The notes: generated from the letters alone by a model not told the origin. A DNA stretch of 64,000 bases from Bacillota bacterium (GCA_902363515.1 CABJAN010000017.1:6529-70528); one strand, 5' to 3'. Shown: positions 9,161-18,561, counted from the stretch's first letter. Numbers and translations: made by a program.

Positions 9161-9166
9161 TTTAAT

Positions 9167-10096
9167 ATGGCAGAAAGAGAAAAGTTAATAGAAATTAAAG
9201 ATCTGCAGATTACCTTCGGCAGTGGTAAGAAGAAATTTGTGGCAGTTGACCATGTAAATTTTGATATTTACAAAGGAGAGACTTTCTCCCTGGTTGGCGA
9301 ATCTGGTTCCGGTAAAACAACTATCGGACGTGCCATTACCAGAATTAACCCTGTATCTGCAGGAGAGATTTTGTTTAAGGGACAGAGAATCACCGGAAAG
9401 ATTTCCAAAGAGCTGGACCTTGAAGTAATTAAAAAATGTCAGATGATTTTCCAGGATCCAATGGCATCTCTGAATGAGCGTGCAAAAGTTGACTATATTA
9501 TCTCTGAAGGTTTGATTAACCATCATCTTTACAAAGATGAGAAGGACAGATATGAGAAGGTACAGGCAGCTCTTCATGAAGTAGGATTGCTTCCTGAGTT
9601 TGCTTCCCGTTTCCCTCACGAATTCTCTGGTGGACAGAGACAGCGTATCGGTATTGCCCGTGCGCTGATTATGCAGCCGGAGTTCATTGTAGCGGACGAA
9701 CCGATTTCCGCACTGGATGTTTCCATTCGTGCCCAGGTATTGAATCTGCTTAATGAATTGAAGAAGACAAAAGGTTTAACCTATCTCTTCATTGCCCATG
9801 ATTTATCTGTAGTAAGATTTATTTCAGACCGTATTGCAGTTATTCATAAGGGTAGAATCGTAGAGCTGGCAGAAGCGGAAGAGTTGTTTATCCATCCTCT
9901 GCATCCATATACAAAGGCGCTGCTTTCCGCAGTACCGATTCCGGATCCGGAGCAGGAAAAGAATAAAAAACTTCTGGTATATGATCCTTCTATTCATGAT
10001 TACAGCACAGACAAACCTGTGTGGGAAGAAATCCTTCCGGGACACTTTGTATATGGTAATCAGAAAGAATTGGAAGAATACCGTAAAGAGATTTAA
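9167..10096 (+). CDS. oppF: Oligopeptide ABC transporter ATP-binding protein OppF
   Basis: A 309-residue ATPase partner of OppD. Walker A GESGSGKT (about residue 44), [15 protein letters not shown]-loop, [15 protein letters not shown] signature, Walker [20 protein letters not shown] switch region and the [12 protein letters not shown] oligopeptide extension are all present. It starts six bases after oppD and closes the five-gene operon. A strong hairpin without a U-tract lies just downstream (10109-10152). Confidence 0.93.
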   Translation: MAEREKLIEIKDLQITFGSGKKKFVAVDHVNFDIYKGETFSLVGESGSGKTTIGRAITRINPVSAGEILFKGQRITGKISKELDLEVIKKCQMIFQDPMASLNERAKVDYIISEGLINHHLYKDEKDRYEKVQAALHEVGLLPEFASRFPHEFSGGQRQRIGIARALIMQPEFIVADEPISALDVSIRAQVLNLLNELKKTKGLTYLFIAHDLSVVRFISDRIAVIHKGRIVELAEAEELFIHPLHPYTKALLSAVPIPDPEQEKNKKLLVYDPSIHDYSTDKPVWEEILPGHFVYGNQKELEEYRKEI

Positions 10097-10108
10097 TTTT
10101 GATTTTTT

Positions 10109-10152
10109 GAATAGTCAGCCCCGGTTGGGTTTCCAACCGCGGCTGGCTATTC
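10109..10152 (+). terminator. Strong hairpin after oppF, no U-tract
   Basis: GAATAGTCAGCC (10109-10120) pairs, with one G-U, with GGCTGGCTATTC (10141-10152), and an inner GGTTGG/CCAACC stem closes a short loop. No run of T follows, so it is either a weak or factor-assisted terminator or an mRNA-stabilising 3' hairpin. The next gene, 20 bases on, may be reached by read-through. Confidence 0.5.
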
Positions 10153-10171
10153 TTGACTGAAAGGAATAGAA

Positions 10172-10594
10172 ATGATTAAGAAAATCCGTGCTGTATTTGA
10201 AAAATATATGATTCGACCTATGTTATACCAGTGCGCTACAAAGATTTCTATTGCGCTTGTGCTGTGCTTGCTTTGGGATAAGTTTATTAATCGGGAACAG
10301 TATTATTCTTTAGTAGAATTTGCTTTCTTTGTGGCGGGTATCTTTTTCCTGGCGCTGGCATGGTTCCAATACCTGAGATTAGATGGTCCCCGTTTTCACC
10401 ATCTTTTGGAGGAAAAAAAGGAAAAAAAGAAAAAGAAACAACATTTCACCAAAGACATTGTAGACTTTGCAGATGAAAAAATTATTTCTTTTAGTGAGCT
10501 GTCCGATGAGGAACGGGTTGTGTGCAGATTTCTAGGGGACTTACTCTGTGCAGCATTGTTTTTGATTCCTGCAGGGATAGCGTTAGTTTTGTAA
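10172..10594 (+). CDS. Small membrane protein of unknown function
   Basis: I do not recognise the family. The 140 residues hold two closely spaced membrane segments (about 22-38 and 47-67), a strongly charged middle (EEKKEKKKKKQHF) facing the cytoplasm, and a third hydrophobic stretch at the C-terminus (about 120-140). A GGAATAG site precedes the ATG. It follows the opp operon by 75 bases, separated by a hairpin, and is followed by the large fold-back sequence at 10597-10748. Nothing in the sequence points to a substrate or partner. Confidence 0.65.
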   Translation: MIKKIRAVFEKYMIRPMLYQCATKISIALVLCLLWDKFINREQYYSLVEFAFFVAGIFFLALAWFQYLRLDGPRFHHLLEEKKEKKKKKQHFTKDIVDFADEKIISFSELSDEERVVCRFLGDLLCAALFLIPAGIALVL

Positions 10595-10596
10595 AA

Positions 10597-10748
10597 AAGA
10601 AACTGCTGTATTCATATATATCGCGAATATTTATACATTTCCAGCTCAGCTTGCGTTCACTTTGAGCCTGTAGTCTCAAAGCGTACTCAGCAAATTCGCT
10701 GGAACTGTATAAATATTCCTGATAGCTGTAGAATGCGGCAGTTTTTTT
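10597..10748. repeat. Long fold-back element, probable bidirectional terminator
   Basis: About 150 bases fold back on themselves. Outer arms AAACTGCTGTATTC (10600-10613) and GAATGCGGCAGTTT (10731-10744) pair fully if two G-U pairs are allowed; next GAATATTTATACA pairs with TGTATAAATATTC, then TTTCCAGC with GCTGGAA; the tip holds CTTTGAG/CTCAAAG. Seven T follow on the plus strand and an A-run flanks the left end, so it could end both the plus-strand gene before it and the minus-strand GH20 gene after it. The size and nested structure exceed a simple terminator and suggest a dispersed repeat. TATTCCTGATAG in the right arm recurs about 50 bases further on. Confidence 0.65.
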
Positions 10749-10807
10749 GCAGTGTTCCTTTGAATATATCTATATTCCTGATAGTTACTGGATGTTACAG
10801 CTCTTTT

Positions 10808-12721
10808 TTATATAGTGTCGATGAGGTTACAGCCACTGATGATTCGGTTCCAGAGGTTTTCTCTTAGGGGGAGTTCCTGGGGATGAGGATAGGTTGCCTC
10901 TGCTTCCCAGTAGGGCAGGCGTTCTTGTTCCAGTTCTTCTAAGTGGGAAAGACTGCCCTGAAGGTAGGCGTTAATTCTTCGCTGGCAGCCTTTTAGGCGT
11001 GTGGCAATGCCGCCCAGTTTGATGTCTAAGAGTTCATATCCAAAAGGTTTCGCATCTTTCATCCACAGTTCTTCTCTCACCATGTGCATAGTCTGGAGAT
11101 TTTCCAGAAGTCTGGGGATAACTTTCTCTGAAATTTCTTCCATGGTGGATAAGTCTTTGGAATCGTAGGCTTTCTTTAAGCGGATTCCCAGGTTGGCTTT
11201 GTCTGCCAGTACCAGAGCCAGTGCGTGGTAAAATTCAAAAAGTGAATGATATTTTTCCACAGTTGGCAATGCCTCTTCCAGTTTTTTTGCAAGATTGCCG
11301 TAATAGGATTGTGTGTCTACACCTTGTAGGTGGTAATCAAACATACCTAGCATAACATCCTGATATAGCAGATATTTGGATGGGTTATCTGTAGCCAGAT
11401 TGTTGCCTTTTCCCTGGAATAAGGAGTCAAACTCATCTAACAGCATAAAGCTGTCCAGGGATGCGTCTGTACAGTCGGCAAAGAAACGGGCAAAGTCAGG
11501 CAGGGACAGCTCCTTGTGGAAGCACAGGCAGGCAAAAGCCATGAGTCCCGGATAAATGGCTTCCAGTGGGGTTTCTGCACCATTGTCCATCCAGCCTGTG
11601 GTGAATACTTCCTGAATGCCCTGGTTCTGACAGGCCAGAAGACCTTTGGCGGTACAGGTGATGGCTTTTTTGTAGTTTGGCGCAATACCATTCCAGTTCC
11701 ACACACCGGCGGCAAATACAGTGCGGTTGGACAATTCTTTATGTACCCGCAGCATATTTTCATATACCGTTTGATTCCAGTTATAATAATCCCAATACAC
11801 CAGTCCTAAATCCGGGTCCGGTTTTTTCCAGGAAGAAGTATCTGTTTCTTCATTTACTGCATAATAGCCCTTTTTTGTATTAGAGGTAATGTACATGTCG
11901 CTCCACATCATAGGCTTCCAGCCTAATTCCCGGCAGATTTCCAGCACTTTTGCGCTGTGTTCCTGAATAAGCTGTGAGCTGTCGCAGTATCCGTTTTCTT
12001 TCAGATAGTTTCCCAGACCCAGGAAAACAGCTTCGTCCATACCAATGTGAATATTACGGGTTTGGAAGCAGTCTTTTAAGGATGTGAGAATCTGGCGGAT
12101 GAAATCGTATACCTGAGGACTGCCTACCTTCAGAATATCTGCGCTGTCTTTTAAAGGTTCAGCTTGAGGCCATTTCAGATAGTTGCGAAGGTGTGCCAGA
12201 GTTTGAATACAGGGCACCAGTTCAATGCCGAAATTATGGGCATAGGCATCCAGTTCCCGGAGTTCTTCTTTTGTATAGCGTCCCCGGTAAGCGCCGAAAT
12301 AAGGGAGACCGGGAACTTCGTAGGTGTCTTCTGTATAGAGAAGCAACTGGTTCATACCAGCCCTTGCCAGCATATGAATGAGCCTTTTTACCGCCGGGAC
12401 AGAAGCCGCAGCATTTCTGGAACAGTCCAGCATAAAACCGTTTTTGGTAAAGTTTGGCGTTTCTTCTACATGAAAATCTTCCTCCAGATGGTGCAGAACC
12501 ATATTGAAGGCTTTGAAGAAATGAGCTGGCTCCCGGCAGGTAATAGTGCAGGAATTGCCTTCTTTTACACAGGACAGGTTTTTCTGGTCACTGACAAAGT
12601 GTACAGCAATTTCAAGCTGCGGGGCAGTGTCCAGGGAATAGTCCTGCAGGAAAAGGTTGGCTGCCTGTCGGATATCGTCCAGGTTCAAAGTGTCAGAGTC
12701 TGTAGTGTAAGTAAGTAACAT
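10808..12721 (-). CDS. Glycoside hydrolase family 20 (beta-N-acetylhexosaminidase-like)
   Basis: A 637-residue GH20-type enzyme. Family 20 removes terminal beta-GlcNAc or GalNAc by substrate-assisted catalysis using an Asp-Glu pair. That pair is visible in NIHIGMDEAVFLGLG (about residues 224-238). Upstream are typical segments NGFMLDCSRNAAASVPAVKR and GMNQLLLYTEDTYEVPG, and the first 90 residues look like the small alpha/beta domain common in the family. There is no signal peptide or anchor, so the enzyme should act in the cytoplasm on imported amino-sugar glycosides. AGGAGGT precedes the ATG. It is followed upstream on the same strand by the MATE gene (22-base gap), so the two are probably cotranscribed. 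Confidence 0.88.
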   Translation of the reverse strand: MLLTYTTDSDTLNLDDIRQAANLFLQDYSLDTAPQLEIAVHFVSDQKNLSCVKEGNSCTITCREPAHFFKAFNMVLHHLEEDFHVEETPNFTKNGFMLDCSRNAAASVPAVKRLIHMLARAGMNQLLLYTEDTYEVPGLPYFGAYRGRYTKEELRELDAYAHNFGIELVPCIQTLAHLRNYLKWPQAEPLKDSADILKVGSPQVYDFIRQILTSLKDCFQTRNIHIGMDEAVFLGLGNYLKENGYCDSSQLIQEHSAKVLEICRELGWKPMMWSDMYITSNTKKGYYAVNEETDTSSWKKPDPDLGLVYWDYYNWNQTVYENMLRVHKELSNRTVFAAGVWNWNGIAPNYKKAITCTAKGLLACQNQGIQEVFTTGWMDNGAETPLEAIYPGLMAFACLCFHKELSLPDFARFFADCTDASLDSFMLLDEFDSLFQGKGNNLATDNPSKYLLYQDVMLGMFDYHLQGVDTQSYYGNLAKKLEEALPTVEKYHSLFEFYHALALVLADKANLGIRLKKAYDSKDLSTMEEISEKVIPRLLENLQTMHMVREELWMKDAKPFGYELLDIKLGGIATRLKGCQRRINAYLQGSLSHLEELEQERLPYWEAEATYPHPQELPLRENLWNRIISGCNLIDTI

Positions 12722-12743
12722 AAGGATACCTCCTAGATAAAAT

Positions 12744-14105
12744 TTACTCCTGGTGGGTTCTGAAGAATTTTTTCTGCTCTTTGTAATAGTACAGAAGGAA
12801 CAGAATGGTGGTAAGACCCCAGGAAATTGGATAACATAGTAAAATGCTGGAAACGCCCGGCCAGTGAGGCACTACCAGGAAAATCCAGAGAATACGCAAA
12901 ACGCACACGCCGCAGCAGGTCATAATCATGGGAACCAGAACATTTCCCATTCCTCTTAGGGTGCTGGAAAGAATCTCAATGAAGATAAACAGCACATAAG
13001 AGGGTACAATTAAGCGAATGATTTTCAGACCGATTTCAATAACCTCCGGGTCTGTGGTGAAAAGCTGCAGCAGATATTTTCCCCCTAGGAGCAGTACCGC
13101 AGTTACCAGAAGGGTAGCTATGAAATCAAGGAGCAGACAGGTGGCAACGCTTTGCTTCATACGTTTATACTTTCCGGCTCCGTAATTCTGTCCGATAAAG
13201 GTGGTAATGGCTACGCTGAAAGCGCCGGAAATCATCCAATATATAGCGTCAATTTTGCCAAAGGCAGTATAGGCAGCCATGGTGCTGGTGCCCAGACTGT
13301 TAAGCGCAGACTGGACAATCATGTTGGAAGCATTGTACATCACAGACTGAAGCCCGGCGGGGAATCCAATGGTAACAATGGAAATCAGCAGGAACTTATG
13401 GAACCGAATCTGTGGAATTTCCAGACGGTAAAGATCCTTAGATTTCATTAATGCCCGGATAACCAGAACCGCGCTGACTGCTTGGGAAACTACAGTGGCA
13501 ATGGCAGCGCCTGCCACGCCAAGATTCATTCCAACAACCAGAATTACATCCAGGAAAATGTTCAGGAAGCAGCATACAATTAAGAAATACAAAGGTCTGG
13601 TGGAATCACCTACCGCCCGCAAAATCGCAGAGCCTACGTTGTAAATAAAGACAAAAATAATACCTGCAAAGTAAATACGCAGATAAATAATGGAATCCTC
13701 TATGACATCTGCCGGTGTTTTCAAAAGCTCCATCATAAAGGGAGCAAGAAGGATGCCTGCTATGCTGATAATGATTCCTCCGGCAACAGACAGGGCAGCC
13801 GCAGTGTGCAAAGTGTCATTTAATTCCTTCTCTTTTTTTGCTCCGTAATAACGGGCAATAATGACCGTAGCGCCGGACGCAAGACCAACGAAGAAGTTTA
13901 CCAGCAGGTTTACCATCTGTCCGGTAGAACCGCCTACCGCGGCCAGAGCTCTGGTTCCCACAAAACGTCCTACTACTACAGCGTCTGCAGTGTTATAAAG
14001 CTGCTGAAACAGTGTTCCCAGCATAATAGGAAAAAAGAAAAATAAAAGTTGTTTCCAGATTACACCCTCTGTAATTTGATTTACAGATGTGTCCTTGTTT
14101 TTCAA
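12744..14105 (-). CDS. MATE-family multidrug/cation exporter
   Basis: A 453-residue protein with about twelve membrane segments and MATE features: ITEGVIWKQLLFFFFPIMLG near the start, LFQQLYNTADAVVVGRFVG, and the internal duplicate region with AYTAFGKIDAIYWMISGAFS. Such carriers expel drugs or metabolites using sodium or protons. The start is TTG at 14105: GAGGAGGG sits six bases before it, while the first in-frame ATG would remove about 26 conserved residues. A minus-strand promoter is seen at 14145-14173. The gene precedes the GH20 gene in the same direction; a link between the two is not evident. Confidence 0.9.
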   Translation of the reverse strand: MKNKDTSVNQITEGVIWKQLLFFFFPIMLGTLFQQLYNTADAVVVGRFVGTRALAAVGGSTGQMVNLLVNFFVGLASGATVIIARYYGAKKEKELNDTLHTAAALSVAGGIIISIAGILLAPFMMELLKTPADVIEDSIIYLRIYFAGIIFVFIYNVGSAILRAVGDSTRPLYFLIVCCFLNIFLDVILVVGMNLGVAGAAIATVVSQAVSAVLVIRALMKSKDLYRLEIPQIRFHKFLLISIVTIGFPAGLQSVMYNASNMIVQSALNSLGTSTMAAYTAFGKIDAIYWMISGAFSVAITTFIGQNYGAGKYKRMKQSVATCLLLDFIATLLVTAVLLLGGKYLLQLFTTDPEVIEIGLKIIRLIVPSYVLFIFIEILSSTLRGMGNVLVPMIMTCCGVCVLRILWIFLVVPHWPGVSSILLCYPISWGLTTILFLLYYYKEQKKFFRTHQE

Positions 14106-14144
14106 TGAAATCCCTCCTCAGTTTGTAGAATCTGTCTATCTTCA

Positions 14145-14173
14145 TATATAGCACAGACTTTTGAAAATGTCGA
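14145..14173 (-). promoter_or_regulatory. Promoter for the MATE-GH20 pair
   Basis: Read on the minus strand: TCGACA (14173-14168), 17 bases, then TATATA (14150-14145). It lies about 40 bases ahead of the MATE gene's TTG start. Confidence 0.5.
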
Positions 14174-14268
14174 TAATATTTTACTATTTTTTGGTGTCTC
14201 ATATGGTATTCTGGAAATAGCAAAATGGGGCATTATATAATGGAAAAATAGAATAGGAGGAAGGTATT

Positions 14269-15054
14269 ATGAAGATGCGGATTCGCAGAGCAGACCCGGC
14301 AGGGAATATCACGATTTTTGTCATGGATCAGGCAGAAAGAAAGGATTATGCAGCTATTTCCAGGCAGCTTTTGGTGCGGGAGGATTTAGGTGCAGAACAG
14401 GTGGGATTTGTAGAGAAAAATGCAGATGGAACCACTCATATGCAGATGATGGGCGGGGAATTCTGTGGGAATGCCACCAGAAGTTTTGGTTATCTTATGA
14501 GCATGTTGTCTGAGGAGAAGCCAGAAGAAATAACCGTAGATGTCAGCGGCAGCGCAGAGCTTTTAAAGGCAGAGGTGGATTTGGACAAGGGCACCAGCAG
14601 AACCCAGATGCCTCTGCCACAGGATATTGTGACCCTGCCGCCCATTCAGGGGGAGCAATATAAAATGGTAGTGTTTGAAGGTGTGTGCCACATTATTGTG
14701 GAAGATGCGCCAAAAAGCCAGGAATTTGTCAATGAGGTGATTGCAGAGGCTGAGAAAATCCTGGATTGTGACGCTTATGGTGTTATGTTCCTGGAAGGGG
14801 AGAAGATGACGCCGGTGGTTTATGTGAGGGAAACAGGCTCCATGGTATGGGAAAGCAGTTGTGGAAGCGGCAGTATGGGGGCTGCTGTTTATCTTTCCAG
14901 AGAAAAAGACAATGGAACATATGTCTATGAGCTTCACCAGCCGGGAGGCATGATAGAAGCTACCGTAGAGAAAAAAGGCGGAAAGACCGTTCAGTGCAAA
15001 ATGGGCGGTCCGGTTGAGATTTCAGAGGAGATGACAGTAGAAATTACATGGTAA
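14269..15054 (+). CDS. CntK-like amino-acid racemase (histidine-racemase type, DapF fold)
   Basis: A 261-residue cofactor-independent racemase of the DapF superfamily. Two catalytic cysteines are present, in GGEFCGNATRS (about residue 68) and WESSCGSGSMG (about 205). The details match CntK, the staphylococcal histidine racemase, better than diaminopimelate epimerase: ADPAGNITIFV at the N-terminus, GAEQVGFVE, EFCGNAT rather than MCGNGIRC, and LHQPGGMIEA near the end. This comparison is from memory of the CntK sequence. AGGAGGAAGG precedes the ATG. No cntL, cntM or metallophore transporter genes are nearby, so a staphylopine-like pathway is not supported; production of D-His or another D-amino acid is the inference. 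The stop overlaps the next gene's start. Confidence 0.78.
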   Translation: MKMRIRRADPAGNITIFVMDQAERKDYAAISRQLLVREDLGAEQVGFVEKNADGTTHMQMMGGEFCGNATRSFGYLMSMLSEEKPEEITVDVSGSAELLKAEVDLDKGTSRTQMPLPQDIVTLPPIQGEQYKMVVFEGVCHIIVEDAPKSQEFVNEVIAEAEKILDCDAYGVMFLEGEKMTPVVYVRETGSMVWESSCGSGSMGAAVYLSREKDNGTYVYELHQPGGMIEATVEKKGGKTVQCKMGGPVEISEEMTVEITW

Positions 15055-15737
15055 AATTAAAACATACTTATATACAAGTACGAAAAAATGGAAAACCATC
15101 CTATGGAGGGAATCAGGCATGGGGTCAGGACGCCGCTATGAAAAAGTATGGCTGTGGTGTCATTGCCGGAGCAGATTTGCTTTTGTATCTTAGTTTACAT
15201 AAAAAAGCCTGCTTTGGGACAGGGAAATTTCCGAAAAAGACAGATACAGGAAGTATAGAAGAACAAGCGTATGAGGAATTTGTGCAGCATATGAGGCGCA
15301 GATATTTTCCAGTGATTCCCGGCCTTGGAATGCCCTGGTGGATGCTGATTCTTGGACTTAACCGGTATTTCTGGAAAAACCGTATACCTCTCCTGGCATC
15401 TTTTGGAGTACGTGACAGAAACTTCATCAAAAGAATTCGGGCAATGATGGCACACGATATCCCAGTTATACTGGCAATAGGCCCTAACTTCCCTCTTCCC
15501 TTAAAACGCCATAAGCTGGCTTTTTATGAAAAAAGGGGAGAAAAGTACCAGGAAGTCTGTAGGACAGCAGCGCACTTTGTCACCATCACCGGGATTTCAG
15601 GTGAATGGCTGGAGATTTCCTCCTGGGGCAGACCATACTATATCTGCCTCCAGGAGTACCGGGAATATGTGCGAAAGCACAGTTGCCCTTTGGTGAGTAA
15701 TATTATTTACATAAGAAAAAGACGGGTTACAAGGTGA
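15048..15737 (+). CDS. Cysteine-peptidase-like protein (C39/papain-like fold suspected)
   Basis: A 229-residue protein with no signal peptide. It shows a pattern seen in papain-like and C39-like peptidases: GNQAWGQDAAMKKYGCGVIA (residues 21-40), offering a Gln and a Cys in the order of the oxyanion and nucleophile residues, then AHFVTITGIS (about 175) as the His, and SSWGRPYYI (about 190), where the usual Asp/Asn-x-WG carries Ser instead. The assignment is by pattern only. The start ATG overlaps the racemase stop (ATGGTAA), so translation is coupled and a joint function is likely. Its 3' end overlaps the minus-strand VWA gene by 11 bases. Confidence 0.6.
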   Translation: MVKLKHTYIQVRKNGKPSYGGNQAWGQDAAMKKYGCGVIAGADLLLYLSLHKKACFGTGKFPKKTDTGSIEEQAYEEFVQHMRRRYFPVIPGLGMPWWMLILGLNRYFWKNRIPLLASFGVRDRNFIKRIRAMMAHDIPVILAIGPNFPLPLKRHKLAFYEKRGEKYQEVCRTAAHFVTITGISGEWLEISSWGRPYYICLQEYREYVRKHSCPLVSNIIYIRKRRVTR

Positions 15738-17487
15738 TTTGTTTTCGCAGATATCTGCCTACTACATTGGCAAAATTGGAGATATCCCGGATATAGGCAA
15801 AGTCTTTGCCAAAGATGCGTTTTTCTGCCTGTAAATCCTCTTCCTCTCCGGCAAAAACTCCCAGAACGGAGATTTTCCGGTTTCTGAGTTTGCGGATTTC
15901 GGTGGCAGTGTCTTTCACTGCATATTCCAGGCAGTAAGGCTCTTTTTTCTTAGGTGCCTCTGTCTTTTTCCGGTATTTCACAGCATCCTGCCCTGCGATA
16001 ATATCATTTGGTTTTCCGTCACTTAATACAATGAGAATCTTATTTTCTTCCGGACGGGCATCCAGGCTGTGTGCGGCTGCCCGCACAGCCAGTCCGTCCC
16101 GGTTGTTGGCAGAACCGTAAAATTCAAAAATCCGTTCATTCACTTCTCTGCCGTCTTCATAATCCCGAAATTCATTTAAGACCGTATAAGCGCCAAAAGT
16201 ACAGAAACTTACAACCCGGTGGGGGATCTGTACAATGCTCAGTGCTTCGCTAATTATATAAGCCTGGAGGGCGACAAATCCCTGGCGGCTTTGCTGGGAA
16301 CCGCTGGCATCAATTAACACTTCTACTACAAAATCAGTCTGGTCACCCAGAACTTCCCGCTGGAAGAGCCGGCGGTTTTCTGTGCGGTTGAGATTCCACA
16401 GTTTGTTTGGACAGATTTGTCCGTACTCACTGCTGCAGATTTCCCGTTCTGTTCTGGTAAGGAGAGCCCGGCGAAGGGTATTTGCCAGAACCTGGATATT
16501 CTGTCTTGTTACCAGTTGGTTACTTTTGAGAAGCCGCAGGTTTTCTTCTTTGATATTTTTTACATAAGCGGTTTTTGCATTTTTTTCTGACTGGCTATGA
16601 AGAAGCCCTTTGGTAAGATGGAGGCGGCAGTTCTTGTGAATGCCAGTGCAAAGCTGGGAATTAAGGGCAGACTGCTCCTGACGGGTAAGGCAGGATTTTC
16701 CGTAATTTCGTTCCATATATTCAGCCATGCGGTTCACGGAATCCTGATCCAGCACAATAACGCTGGATTTTGGACGTTTCATTTTGCCATTGTCCTGGGC
16801 GTCCACATGTCCGCTGAAAATATTCACAGGATGATTCTGGGCGTCCTGGGAATCCTCAAGGCCGGATTTCTTGTCTGTATACTCTTTTTTATTTTCGTCG
16901 TAATTCTTTACATGTCGGGACAATCCTTTAAACTGTCTGGCAAAGCCCTTTGCATAAGCCATATGATAAATTTTTTCCAGACACAGGCAGATATCCATGG
17001 TGGAAGAAGTGTTTTCCAGAGAAACAATCTTTTCCAGAATTTCTTGAATCCGGGGAGGCGCAGGCTGTTTGTACACCACATACTCCAGATAGCAGCCTTC
17101 AATATATTCCCAGTCCGTGTGGGACAGGCGGAAGGCATCTTTTTCCAGAGTGTCCAGGAAAGCTTTTTTACGGATATTCAAAATTCCTTTGCGTTCTTTG
17201 GACGCCTTTTTCCATATGGCGCTGTCAATACAGAGCTTTCCAAGGCACTGTAGGACAGAAGGCTCCAGCCCCTGATACACCTTTTTGGTGAAAAAGCGGT
17301 TAAAAGCTTTGGAATCAAAATATTTCTCAAAACATCCTTTTTCAATAGCGTGATAAAAAGCAATATAAGGAGATTTTTCAAAAAGGCGTTCGTCCAGTTC
17401 TTCCGGAGAAATTTCCAGGTCATAGTTCCCGCTTACGGTCCATATGAGATTTTCCAGTCTGGTTTGTACATCCAGAGAATGTTCCAT
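15727..17487 (-). CDS. VWA-domain protein partnered with a MoxR ATPase
   Basis: A 586-residue protein whose C-terminal third (about 385-580) is a von Willebrand factor A domain; the MIDAS motif reads VLIDASGSQQSRQ, and a later VLSDGKPND supplies further metal ligands. The N-terminal two thirds is mostly helical and charged with no recognised domain. VWA proteins encoded beside MoxR-type AAA+ ATPases (as in ViaA with RavA) act together in metal-enzyme maturation or complex assembly. Here the ATPase gene lies directly upstream on the same strand, 18 bases away. The client protein is not evident. Confidence 0.83.
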   Translation of the reverse strand: MEHSLDVQTRLENLIWTVSGNYDLEISPEELDERLFEKSPYIAFYHAIEKGCFEKYFDSKAFNRFFTKKVYQGLEPSVLQCLGKLCIDSAIWKKASKERKGILNIRKKAFLDTLEKDAFRLSHTDWEYIEGCYLEYVVYKQPAPPRIQEILEKIVSLENTSSTMDICLCLEKIYHMAYAKGFARQFKGLSRHVKNYDENKKEYTDKKSGLEDSQDAQNHPVNIFSGHVDAQDNGKMKRPKSSVIVLDQDSVNRMAEYMERNYGKSCLTRQEQSALNSQLCTGIHKNCRLHLTKGLLHSQSEKNAKTAYVKNIKEENLRLLKSNQLVTRQNIQVLANTLRRALLTRTEREICSSEYGQICPNKLWNLNRTENRRLFQREVLGDQTDFVVEVLIDASGSQQSRQGFVALQAYIISEALSIVQIPHRVVSFCTFGAYTVLNEFRDYEDGREVNERIFEFYGSANNRDGLAVRAAAHSLDARPEENKILIVLSDGKPNDIIAGQDAVKYRKKTEAPKKKEPYCLEYAVKDTATEIRKLRNRKISVLGVFAGEEEDLQAEKRIFGKDFAYIRDISNFANVVGRYLRKQITL

Positions 17488-17505
17488 ATGCTCAGGCCCC
17501 CTTTA

Positions 17506-18405
17506 TTACTGGTTTTGGAATACATCACTGCTGGTCCAGTCATCCGGAATTCTGGTCATCACAATATCCCGAATCAACTCCCGCTCAAAGCTGTCAAAGC
17601 ATTTATTGGTAATTCCCATATCAATGGCGTCAGCAGGGTAAAGTCCACCAAACATCAGGCGTACAGCGCCAATCAATCCGCGCAAATCCACAGCTTTTGT
17701 GGAAATTTCCCCGTTTTTGGCTTTTAACTGCAAATCCAGGAATAAACCGGAAAACTGTTCCAGGGCATCTGGATGGATGGTGGGGAAAATACTGGTGAGA
17801 ATCTGTTCCAGTCGCTCTTTGGTAAGGGACGGCATATTAATAACCATGAAGCGGGATACCAGGGCTTCATTTAATTCTTTGGTTCCTGCATAGCCATAGT
17901 TCATAGTTGCAATAAACCGGGTGGCAGGGTGAAGCTGAATCCGGTCATAACCGGGAACGTCCATAATGCGGCGGTAGTCCAGGGTAGCGTGAAGCACGGA
18001 AACCGCGTCATTTTTTGCCATATTGATTTCATCCAGAATACCAAAGCCTCCGTACTGGGCACACTGATAAATAGGACCCTTGCGAAGCTGAACTTCATTA
18101 TTCTTAAAAGTATCTGTGCCGATGAGGCTGCTGCTGTCAGTGTTTACGTGGAAAGAAATATTGTAAATGGGTCTGCCAAAAATCCATGCCAGATTTTCAG
18201 CCAGCACATTTTTGCCGGTGGCTTTGTCTCCACAGAGAAGCAGATTTTCTCCTTCTAACAGTGCAGTGACTGCTTTTTCCAGAATATCCGTACCATAAAA
18301 GGGCATGGACGGTTTTGTAAGCCTGGAGGCTGCTTCCTTCTCAGTTGGATACATGGACTTAAAGGTATCAATACGTGCCTGTAAGGCAGGATTTAATTTC
18401 ATCAT
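17506..18405 (-). CDS. MoxR-family AAA+ ATPase
   Basis: A 299-residue AAA+ ATPase of the MoxR/RavA type. Walker A is CGDKATGKN (a divergent GxxxxGKN form), Walker B is GFGILDEINMAK, sensor 1 is RFIATMNYGYAGTKELNEAL, and an arginine-finger region SRFMVINMP follows. It presumably remodels a protein complex with the VWA protein encoded downstream. The long upstream frame was trimmed: AAGAGG stands five bases before the double ATG at 18405-18400, and residues upstream of it look non-coding. It is transcribed divergently from the adenosine deaminase gene. Confidence 0.85.
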   Translation of the reverse strand: MMKLNPALQARIDTFKSMYPTEKEAASRLTKPSMPFYGTDILEKAVTALLEGENLLLCGDKATGKNVLAENLAWIFGRPIYNISFHVNTDSSSLIGTDTFKNNEVQLRKGPIYQCAQYGGFGILDEINMAKNDAVSVLHATLDYRRIMDVPGYDRIQLHPATRFIATMNYGYAGTKELNEALVSRFMVINMPSLTKERLEQILTSIFPTIHPDALEQFSGLFLDLQLKAKNGEISTKAVDLRGLIGAVRLMFGGLYPADAIDMGITNKCFDSFERELIRDIVMTRIPDDWTSSDVFQNQ

Positions 18406-18561
18406 AAGAACCTCTTTTCTTGGGTGCTGGATTTTCGTGATTCTATTGGTTAGTATAACGCAAAAAGAGGGAAAAACATAGGGATTTTTCGTTAGTTTCA
18501 TGATAAAATGAGCTTTAGTAAGTAAGAATAGGATTTGAGATATGAGAAAGGAGCATGGTAT

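Noticed and set aside
14269..15054. Annotation as diaminopimelate epimerase
   Set aside because: The EFCGNAT, EQVGFVE and HQPGG features fit CntK-type histidine racemase better than DapF.
15048..15737. Racemase-coupled protein as part of a staphylopine-like metallophore pathway
   Set aside because: It has no likeness to CntL (aminobutanoyl transferase) or CntM (dehydrogenase), and no metal importer genes are near.
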